Assembly: GCA_900128395.1 (NCBI GenBank)
Contig: LT649556.1
Span: 1 to 20,539 of the forward strand
Source of the DNA: Stramenopiles sp. TOSAG23-2
Lineage: Eukaryota; Sar
Length of the DNA stretch: 20,539 nucleotides
Direction of reading: 5' to 3'
In this document: one piece after another, positions 7,210-16,300 of the stretch
Numbering within the stretch: position 1 is the first letter of the stretch
Layout: each line of letters starts with the position of its first letter
Program-made: the position numbers and the translations under genes
The notes under the pieces: generated by a model
Database searches by the model: none
What the model saw: only the letters and a program-made list of their open reading frames with translations
What the model was told of the DNA's origin: nothing

Positions 7210-8625
7210 TCTGGCTTCTGCTTTTCTAGCATTGTCTTCACTAATTTGACGTATTAAATCACGACGATATTGTTTCTTATTTTGTAATCGTTTTTTAACA
7301 TCATTATCTTGCAATTTTAATTTTTCACTAGCAATTTTATTCATCTTAATTGCAAACTCTCTATCTTTTTTTCTTAACGCTTCTTCCTCCTCCCTTTTTC
7401 TTATAATTGCTGCATCAATCGAGGCCATCATGTCACGTTTCATCTTCTCTTTCTTCGCAATCGCAGCTTTTTCTTTGTCATCAACTCTTTTTTGTTCTGC
7501 TTCCCGATGTCGCTTATTTCTAGCTTCTTCAGCAGCAAATATTGCTGCTTCATTATTTTGCGTTGCTTGACCAATGGCAGTCAATTTATGCTGGCGTGCA
7601 TATAGATCAGCTAATCTTTTCTCACGTGCCCTTTCCTGTTTATCAAGAATTTCTTTCCATTGCGCATCGATTCTAGCTTCTTCTTCCCACATTTTCTTCT
7701 TTTGATTCTCACGCATAATCAAAATCTGTGCATTTTCTTTTTTCACAATTTCCAATTCTTTCTGTTTGCGCAACATATCACGACGTTTTTCTTCTTTTTC
7801 ATCCTCTAATGCTTTTTTTTGCCTTTTAACAATTCGCATTTCTTCGAAATGTTTTTGTTTACGCGCAGCATCCGTACGACGTTTTGTTTCCTCCAGTTGT
7901 TTTTTTCTTTCTTGTTGAATCAACTGATGTTGTCTTAAACTTCTGCGTTTAATTTCTTTTTGCTCTTTAATCCATTTTTTCTTTTGCATTTTTTCATATT
8001 CTAGCCAATACTTTTTATCTTCATTTGCCTTGATTCTCTCTGCATATTTTGACTCTTCTTGTTTTTTTAAATATGACTGTATATCTTTAGCATGCTTACG
8101 CCTAGCTGCTTCTTTCTTCTTTGCATCCATTTCACTTTTTTCTGCAGAAAACATATTTAACATTGCCCATTCATTTGTCTTTGCACCTTCTTTTCTCTTA
8201 ACATAAAAGTTTGACTCTGGCACATCTGATACTATTTTTTGTGTCGGCAAAGAAGTCTTTGCTGATTTTATAGCTTCTTTCATTTCGTGTTGAAACTTTT
8301 TCTTTGATTTTTTCTTTTCATATTTATTTCTTGGATCTGGATAATGATCAATTCGTTTTAAACGATTAGGATTACCAATACTTGCTTTATTGGTTATTTT
8401 AACTCGTTTTAAAAATTCGGTTAAATTTTGATCTTTTCCATGGTCATTTCCATGTATCCTATCATGTCGTATTTTACGTGCACGTGCATGTTTCCGTGCT
8501 AACTCTTTAGCATGCATATCATTCATTATTTTTTTTTTCCTTGCAACTTTATCTTCACCAGATGCACGTTTCCTAGATGATTGTGCTGCATTTTTTGCAT
8601 ATATTTGTAACATTCGTGTCGTCAT
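7072..8625 (-). CDS. Long coiled-coil protein, TPH/ciliary-type
   Basis: This 517-residue protein is highly charged (Lys, Glu, Arg). Its N-terminus is basic (about 1-130) and a nearly unbroken helical coiled coil follows from about 165 to 500, with stretches such as EKMQKKKWIKEQKEIKRR and RKREEEEALRKKDREF. The composition and periodicity resemble trichohyalin-plectin-homology proteins of the CFAP45/CFAP53 kind, which lie inside ciliary doublet microtubules, but no diagnostic motif lets me fix the family. It ends in a Pro/Lys-containing tail (MPKAKTNYKLSQVPL). The ATG follows an AAAC-repeat leader. The last 136 codons are copied in inverted orientation at 19242-19649 with no amino-acid change seen. 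Confidence 0.7.
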   Translation of the reverse strand: MTTRMLQIYAKNAAQSSRKRASGEDKVARKKKIMNDMHAKELARKHARARKIRHDRIHGNDHGKDQNLTEFLKRVKITNKASIGNPNRLKRIDHYPDPRNKYEKKKSKKKFQHEMKEAIKSAKTSLPTQKIVSDVPESNFYVKRKEGAKTNEWAMLNMFSAEKSEMDAKKKEAARRKHAKDIQSYLKKQEESKYAERIKANEDKKYWLEYEKMQKKKWIKEQKEIKRRSLRQHQLIQQERKKQLEETKRRTDAARKQKHFEEMRIVKRQKKALEDEKEEKRRDMLRKQKELEIVKKENAQILIMRENQKKKMWEEEARIDAQWKEILDKQERAREKRLADLYARQHKLTAIGQATQNNEAAIFAAEEARNKRHREAEQKRVDDKEKAAIAKKEKMKRDMMASIDAAIIRKREEEEALRKKDREFAIKMNKIASEKLKLQDNDVKKRLQNKKQYRRDLIRQISEDNARKAEARAAMDEVEREINNSFIQQVKTEYEKKGRWMTMPKAKTNYKLSQVPL

Positions 8626-9476
8626 CTTTTTTTGTTTGTTTGTTTGTTTTATGTTTAAATATTAATTATCAATAACAAATAAAAAAATAAATCTAATAAT
8701 ATAACTACTAATAAATAGCAGTTGTTATCGTGTTAAATTATATATTTATATCTGTATTTATATATACAGAAAACAAAATAAATAAACAGTATTCCTATGA
8801 TATATTTCGCTTACAACTCTTCAATCATGAAACACAATCGTAATAAACTTGTTCTATAACAAGAAGAGAGAGACTAAATATATATATTTTATTAATTTTT
8901 TTGGTATGGTTACAAATAATAATATATATTTTTTTTTAACAACAGGTAAATACAATGGGGAAACCCAATATTTTATTTCGCAAAATTAAAACCTTCAACA
9001 ACTCTATAAAACGTCTTTATTTCAACCCATAGTTGCTACACAGCACTACAGTATGAACATTCATAGAGTAAGGCGTGGAAATTGGTCTATCAGATACTGA
9101 AACATTAAAAAACCGGAAATATAACAAACTCATGTGTAAATCCCTTAAAACTTAAATTTGGTGTTTTTTTTGCTAGGTAATATCATACTATTTTGAACTC
9201 AACTTTTGTATACTAATGACCAAATCACGATCAATAAAAATCCCAAAAACTGGAAGGCCAGAAGGCAAACAACCTTGGTGGAAAGTGGAAAGGGGAGTTT
9301 ATTCGTTCGTTCAGCCAGTAACTTACAAGTATATAGTATTTTTATTAGATTTAAACAGTTGAATAAATGGAATGGAACAATATATCTTTCATAAAAATAT
9401 ACATAAATTGTTGTTTTTTCTTTGATATTATTGATAGAAATATTGAAGAAAGTTTTTAACAATAGCAGGCATCACA
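8626..9476. promoter_or_regulatory. Divergent spacer, coiled-coil gene (-) / membrane protein (+)
   Basis: This 0.85-kb AT-rich region separates two start codons pointing apart and should contain both promoters. It begins with an (AAAC)n leader for the coiled-coil gene. A 25-codon ORF lies at 8955-9032 (MGKPNILFRKIKTFNN and onward, basic), preceded by CAGGTAAATAC, which could be a small upstream ORF or chance. TACAGTA lies at 9047-9053. Frames on both strands near 9199-9462 lack recognisable features. No RNA gene is seen. Confidence 0.45.
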
Positions 9477-10151
9477 ATGTCAGCGAATTATAGAGGTTTG
9501 AATTACCATGGTGGTGGAACATATCAAGAATCAAATATGAATAATACCAGAGCACGTTTTAATGCTGCTTCCTCACCAAATAATAATAATAATTATAATC
9601 ATCATATATTAAGTACACCATCGTCCAACCAAGGTGATACTTTATTACCGTCTATTAGCTCACGAAAAAGCTCGCCCAGAAAATCATTCGCCGCCAAAGA
9701 TGGTGGCTTTGGTAAATCGTCCCTCCTTTTATGTTTCATATCATTAACACTTTTTGCTTTATGTATATATTTAATTTTTACTCGAAAATGTGCTACAAGG
9801 TCTGATTATGAAGCTTTGCAAGAAGAACATGAATTATTAAAAATGAAATTGTCTGAAGTAAAGTCAATCAGTTTAAATTTAAAAGCAAAGCATCAACGGC
9901 GATCAAAAGTTTTGCAAAATTTATATACGTCCAATTCTAAATTACGTGTTATGTTAAAAGAAGTTTGTATGGTACACGTTCCGGACGCTCTGAAACATGA
10001 AAACGAAGGAATAGAAGATTTTAAATTAGACAAAAAACATGATGAGAAGAAGAAGAATATAAAAGTAGAAACATTAGCCAAAAATAAGAAAATGCAAGAG
10101 GCAAAGTTAGAGTCGGATCAAAATAAAAAAGAGCCAAGTGGGCCATCATAA
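9477..10151 (+). CDS. Single-pass membrane protein with luminal coiled coil, unknown function
   Basis: This 224-residue protein is of no family I recognise. The N-terminal 80 residues are disordered, with Asn and Ser runs and basic patches (SSRKSSPRKS). One hydrophobic segment spans about 82-102 (SLLLCFISLTLFALCIYLIF). After it comes a Lys/Glu/Leu-rich coiled coil from about 108 to 165 (YEALQEEHELLKMKL) and a very charged tail. There is no cleavable signal peptide. Basic residues before the membrane segment suggest a type II signal anchor with a cytosolic N-terminus, a layout common in Golgi and ER proteins; this is inference. The ATG context is ATCACAATGTC. The gene ends 233 bases from the stop of the convergent HECT gene. 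Confidence 0.75.
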   Translation: MSANYRGLNYHGGGTYQESNMNNTRARFNAASSPNNNNNYNHHILSTPSSNQGDTLLPSISSRKSSPRKSFAAKDGGFGKSSLLLCFISLTLFALCIYLIFTRKCATRSDYEALQEEHELLKMKLSEVKSISLNLKAKHQRRSKVLQNLYTSNSKLRVMLKEVCMVHVPDALKHENEGIEDFKLDKKHDEKKKNIKVETLAKNKKMQEAKLESDQNKKEPSGPS

Positions 10152-10177
10152 ATATAGTTATATACATATACAATTTT

Positions 10178-10188
10178 TACGAACCGTA
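10178..10188. repeat. TACGAACCGTA micro-palindrome
   Basis: Arms TACG/CGTA flank AAC in the spacer between convergent stops. The same 11-mer occurs at 20283-20293 in unrelated flanking DNA, which makes a chance origin less likely. It is a candidate TA-n-TA footprint. Confidence 0.4.
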
Positions 10189-10300
10189 TAATTCTTTCTT
10201 TACAAAGATAGTTTGATAGTTTTTTCTCTTACACAAGCAAGAATATTTATTGATAAGTATTTTATCACTTCGTATGATATGCATATCAATAACCATATCA

Positions 10301-10325
10301 TACTCGTATCATACAGTACTTCGTA
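10301..10325. repeat. Cluster of TA-n-TA words (TACTCGTA, TACAGTA, TACTTCGTA)
   Basis: Three such words lie within 25 bases (10301-10308, 10312-10318, 10317-10325) in the spacer between the membrane-protein and HECT stops. TACAGTA is the classic Tc1/mariner excision scar form. No comparison copy is available. Confidence 0.4.
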
Positions 10326-10384
10326 CATATAATTTTATATTCGCATATTGACATATGGTGTACATATTTCTATTTCTATTTAAC

Positions 10385-13300
10385 TCAACTAAAATCAATA
10401 TCATCGCCTCCTAAACCCCAATCACTACTAAGTGCGATATCAAGTTGATGTTTCATTACTTCAAAAGAAGAATATTTGGGTAACTCGACGTTAAAAAAGC
10501 AAGTATCTGCTGTGGGTAACAACATATCAGGATTTCCAGATTTAGTTGACGCTTTTAAAAGCAACCTTGCACCTTTTTCATTCCACTCCCGATCTGAACT
10601 TGGGATTCGTTTTTGCCCCCATGCAAATTTAATAAATCTTCTCCTTTCATCATTAGAATACGATTCTAAACATTTCCAGAAAAATGCGATTCGTGGATCC
10701 TCTTTTGCCATTCCAGAATACTCTGTATGCCGTTTTAATAATTCGATATCTATCTCTGGCGTACCGCAAATTAGCATTTCTAATTCAGACCAATTTAAAA
10801 TCCACAAAAGTTGTGGTGGAACAATCGCTACTAATCCCCTGGCAACCGCTTTGATTTGATTTATAGGTTGAATTTTTAATAAAGATTGTCCATCGACTGA
10901 TTTATCAACTGCTTCTAAGTCTTCCTTTGTGACTTCCTCGCCAACTAGTGGTTTCCAGAATAACGATGGTAAATCCAATGCTAGCTTCACCCCTGTTCGC
11001 AATGCCATACCCATTATTCGTCCCAAAAATTCATATTTTTTTAATGACAAATAATCCGTACGTCTTGCTCCTGGAATGAATTTTTCTCTATTCTCACCAA
11101 AACTCAATAGTTGATTTGGACATGGGACCAACAATGAAAGAAGACCATCAGGGGATTGTAACTCCCTGCATATCTCATCAAAAAATTCTCTATATGGTCC
11201 ACCCTCACCAACAACATGTTCTTTTTGAAATTTAACTTCAAAGGCCAAATGTGGAGGTGCCATATCAGCTGTGCGTGGGCGTAATCTCCATGGATTTACT
11301 TTTTCTAATCCTAGGAATTGTTCCATTGCTTGGCCAAAAATTGTATATTCTTCCCCATTTTGCAGAGCAGATGCTGCGGTGTAACGGTTAATAACGATCC
11401 GTGGTCTTTCCGGTTCGGATGAAGTTGATGTTGCCTCTAGCATAGATGACACTATTTGAAACTTCACATTTGAGAAAAACAAGTTACGACATTCGGAAAA
11501 AAATTTACTTATGGATGAATTCAATTGAATAAATTTATAATTTGGCCAACATAGAGTATCTTTCAAAACAAAATTTATCCGATTTAAGATTAACCAACGA
11601 AGGTGTAAGAGTTCAACTGGGATATTTTGTAACGCTTTATAGCTAATTGGCATTGCAGCTGATTTAATGGTTTCTATATTGACCCTGTTGTTACTTTGCA
11701 TTATATTCGATGCTAATGAGACTAATGTTTCATCCGTATTGAGTTTGAATGTATTTTTCATTAGTAATAAAACATCTTCAATACCTGGGCCCAACTTTTG
11801 AACAACATCACTATGTTCTCTCCACAAAGCAAATACAAACTTAATTGGGACAATTTTACTGCTTCTTATACATTCCAACACATCTAAGCATTCAAGCCAT
11901 TGTTGTAAATGTTTATCCAGCGAGGGCATTTTTGGCCGTGCAGAGTGAATGACACCAGCAATTGATTGCAAAAGCGTAGATGGCAATTCTCCTTGTTGTC
12001 TTAAAAATGATAGTTCTGTGCAAAGCGGTGCCAAAATATGTCCATATTCAAACTTCGTCACGTAAAATAACTCGCGTAATACGGCATGGGCTCTTATTCT
12101 GAAAATTTGGGGCATTCGTGGGGCATAAGAGAAACGGGCACAGACATTAATATAGGAACGCAAAATTTCCCCAACATCAATCTTTTCCTCTCTTTCAATA
12201 CCATCTAAGTTGCCATTGATCATTTGTAAAATCAACCAAAATGCAAACTTCATCTTAGTTGAAAATGGTGACACTTGAAACATAACAACTGAATCATTTC
12301 CCGTATTTCGAAAAGTTTGTCGCTTAAATCGCATCCATATTGAATTATATGGTAAAGTAATAGATAGCAGCGGTTTTCGAATTGATCGCAATAATGTGGT
12401 GCATGATGAATCATTAAAAATGTCTATCGTATCATCATCTCTTAATTTACATTGTTTAGAAAATTGTAATAAAATGCCCATTCCCTCTGGAACTTGAATA
12501 TGTACACGCCGTCGCCCGTGATGCGGTAAGGTTACATCCATCGTATATCTTCTTATTCCCCTCATCACGTTTTCTAATAAATGTATTGGTGTTTCCGGCT
12601 TTTCGCAAAGTAGTTTCTTTGCATATGAAATCAACGATGGTGAATTTCGAAATTTAGAATCATGTGCATATTCCAACGAAACATTAAACAACATATCCTT
12701 CGAATAAACAGTCTCGTCGGGATCATCTAGAACACCACTCTCATCGCCTTTGCTATTTGCAATTTCATCTTTATAATCATTGTGGGTTTTTAACAACTTC
12801 AATCTGATAGCAAATGAACGAGAAAGCAGTTTCATATAATCTTTTTCAGCATTTAAAAGAGTATCGTCAAAAGCAATTGTTGTGGCACTTGATTTTTTCA
12901 TTATACCTTCTTCATCTGTGTTTCTATTCTTAATAAAATCAATTTTACTGCCATAACCAAATAGTATACTCTCATCTACACATACAGCAACCAATTGCGA
13001 TGGTCTAAACCACCATCGCTGATAAATATTTTTCTCGTTGTCCTGAAATTCTACAAATGCAATCTCTTTTACTAGATCTATTTTAACAACTTGGCCAACG
13101 TAACCATGTAAATCTTCTAAGCCAGAATTTTGCTGCGTATCGTGGTTGCTTTCCTGTATAATTCGCACTGCCATTCCGACCCATATTTCTTCCATGTGAA
13201 GCGAACGTCCGACGTATTGCAAACAATAACCGGTATTAAGAAACTTATCATTACCATCCAGCTCAACTGGCATCGGAGGTAATGACAACCCGATGTCATC

Positions 13301-16300
13301 CAACATCATTCGAGCCATTGCAATATTTTCCGAGCCACCAGATTGCAACACTTGTAAAATTAATTGACTAGTCCTTGGGGGTATATGGCGCTGTTGTAAT
13401 AATGCAATTATACTTTCCAACCATTCCATTTTTTTCTGTGAAATACCTCGGGAACCACTTGAATGTAGATATACTTCCTCTTCCTTTGAAAAACATTCCA
13501 TCGGCATAATGTGTTTCAAGCTTGATTCTACAATCACCGTTGAGCTCGTTGTATGATTGAAGCAGGCCAACTCCAATGCCACTTTTGTTTTCCACGGTCT
13601 AACTGCACGCCTTCTTAAAATATGGATATCGCTTTTTTTTGATTGTTCCTTTTGTGAATGGTCCGATAATTTTTCATCGATATCGTTTGTTGGAGACCCT
13701 AAACGCCCACTTCCACCACCGTCCCTATCACTTGTAGTAAATTTCTCTGACTGTGTGTTTCGTATCATATTTGTATCTTTCGTAATTTCTAAGTCGTCGA
13801 CAAGACCTTCCCAACTTTCTCGCTCCGGGAAAAATACAATAGCGGACGCTAAATCACTTCCTGGTGCATGGTGAATGGCCCTTATAATGCCTACACAGTC
13901 ATGGTTGATTCCATCCCAGCCTAATACAGGCTCCATGACGGTATTCCTAACTTTAACGTAATCTCCAACTTGAATGACATCATCGCTCTCCCTTGTTTCG
14001 TATAGCATTTCTTGCTTTTCTACGCTATGTTCTGTTGTAGACGCTGTATCTTTAGCTTCACCATCAGGTTTGCCCGTTTGGTGTTCATTGATATTATTAT
14101 CATTCTTATCACCATCATTATTATTTTCATCTGAGTGATTGCTTCTGTTTGTAGTATTTTCTGCACCCGTAGTATCTTTACCTGATGGGTTCACTCCAGT
14201 TTTCAAGATTATCGTTTCATTGTCACTATCTGCAAGTCTTTGTTTGATTATTTCACCATCTTCAAAACTTATCATGACAGCTGGAATTCGTATATCTAAA
14301 CCATCATCAGTATCATTTTCAGGAAGACCCATTCGCCAATCTTTTGACAATCCTTCTGTTGATATAACTAAGACTCCCAGTGCGCCAGCAGATTGGCAAT
14401 TACGAATTTTTACGCTAAAAGCAACGTTGCCTCTATCAACTAATACGCAGCAACCAGCGACATCAGCTGCATTATTGAGCGGAGTTTCTGCATATGGTGG
14501 GTCTGCAATTTTAATTTGCAAATTTAGTCCCGGTGCTGGAGGTGGTGCTGGTGCAAACGATGAGACATTATGATTCAAATATCTCCCTGCAAACACAACG
14601 TGGCTGTGTTTAGCACATTCTTCAATTATCGTTTGATCATTTGATAAGTTTGATAATTCTTCGGCGTGTGTTAAAGCCCATTCTGCAGACCTTTGAGGAT
14701 CTTGTCCATGCGCCTCCAATACTCGCATCATTGCTTGTATCATATTTTCACCTCCATCAAACATATCTGCAAGTGGGATAGCCATTTGACGGCTATACCA
14801 GCATTCACACGGTGTAATTGGTTCAACAGTTCCTATATGAATATCTTCTTCTACTTTTCTTGCAATTTCTTCATCTATTTTTGCCTGTGATAGTCGTATA
14901 TTGTGATAATGAAGCATTCGCTTTTGGCGATCTATCGTCGTGCTGCTGTTAACGCTATTGATACTGTTGCTGTAAGAACCCCTTCCTTCTGGTGCCCCGT
15001 ATACAAACGGGCTATCCTTACCGAAATTAACCCGCAAAGCTGCACATTGGTTCGAAAATGCAACAGCTGGATAAAATATCCCGAAGACGTTAGTAAATGC
15101 TAAACCAAGTGGTTTACCATTTAAAGTGTAAAATATTGTCCCTTCATCTGCGTTCCAACCACATCCAACAACATCGCCAACTTGACCAAAAGCTTCAGTA
15201 AATGGACTCTTTTCCATAAACCCAGCAGGTCTTGGGCCTCGTGTGTGTGTACGAAACGGTGCAATCTTTTTGGATGATTTTTCCATCCAAATGTTCCATT
15301 TATCTTCCCAACCGATAAAATGCACCTGTATCTGTGTCTTATCCTCACTTTCTGCAATAACTCGAGCAGGTCTCCAACGAACAACGCCGGTGTAATCCTC
15401 TATGTCCAACGGTGCTCCCAGTCGAAAATCTACTTCGTGTGATGCACCAAGGGAGGACCATTGAGCTTTTTCGCCACTTTTTGAGTATACTGAATAGCTT
15501 CCAAGTCCCCATTCTAAACCGGTATTGGTTGTATCTGTTCCAGGGACGTCAGACCAAAGGCCAACAGAAAATCCCGGTTTATCCTGCATGAAATTGTATG
15601 AATCAACTGAAACGACTGTCACTTCAAAATAAAAATTAGAGGCTGCTGCTGGAATTGGATCGTTTGCCACTACTACTACACACTCTGAACGTCGTCCAGG
15701 GGCTTGTTCCGCTCTCCTAGGGTCTTCTTTTAATTTACGAAAAGGAAACCCAGCAAATTGTACCGTGTCCGCTATCAATCTTGGACTTTCCCCTTCAAGT
15801 AAATTATCATCATCACTGGCACCCACTTTATTTTCTACAAACATCATATGCCACGACAATTTTGTATTCCAACCAACAGGACAAGATAGATTGCTATTAG
15901 ATTTATGTTTTTCCAGTAAAACTACATTATCATCGCCTGTTTCTGTTGGTATATCAGTAATCTTAAATGCAGCGGCCGTAGCACGAGCTTTTATGTCACT
16001 TGGTGTAAGAATGGTTGATGATGGTTGCCCAATCGATTCGACCCAAGAAAATGAATTTGCAATGCGTTCAGTAAATACAGATGGATTTACATGCACTAAA
16101 TTGGTTAAAAATCTAAAAACGCGAGTTTTTAAAAAGGTATAACTCCAATGATCGCGTACCCCAATAGTTTTTGATCTATCAGCGGAGGATGACACTAAAG
16201 ATAAATCTCGTTGCAGAAAATTATTTATTGCCTTAAAATGCTTTTCGGTAAATAGTGGGTTTAGAAGCTCTACGACGCCACGAGAAGGAATTTCATCCAT

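Larger units (their letters stand above)
4371..7480. repeat. Left arm of a large inverted repeat
   Basis: This block (hydroxylase tail, ankyrin gene, last 45% of intergenic and the 3' end of the coiled-coil gene) reappears in mirror order and opposite orientation at 19241-20539. The arms are collinear, but the right one lacks most of the ankyrin gene and has extra non-coding DNA near the hydroxylase tail. The inner boundary is sharp: 7480 pairs with 19241. Confidence 0.9.

Noticed and set aside
8955-9032. 25-codon basic ORF in the 8.6-9.5 kb spacer as a gene or first exon
   Set aside because: It is too short to support, and no convincing splice partner or downstream exon was seen. It is noted only in the spacer entry.
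8626-9476. tRNA or other structured RNA genes in the spacers
   Set aside because: I looked for B-box-like GGTTCGA words and clover-leaf arms in the spacers and found none that paired.
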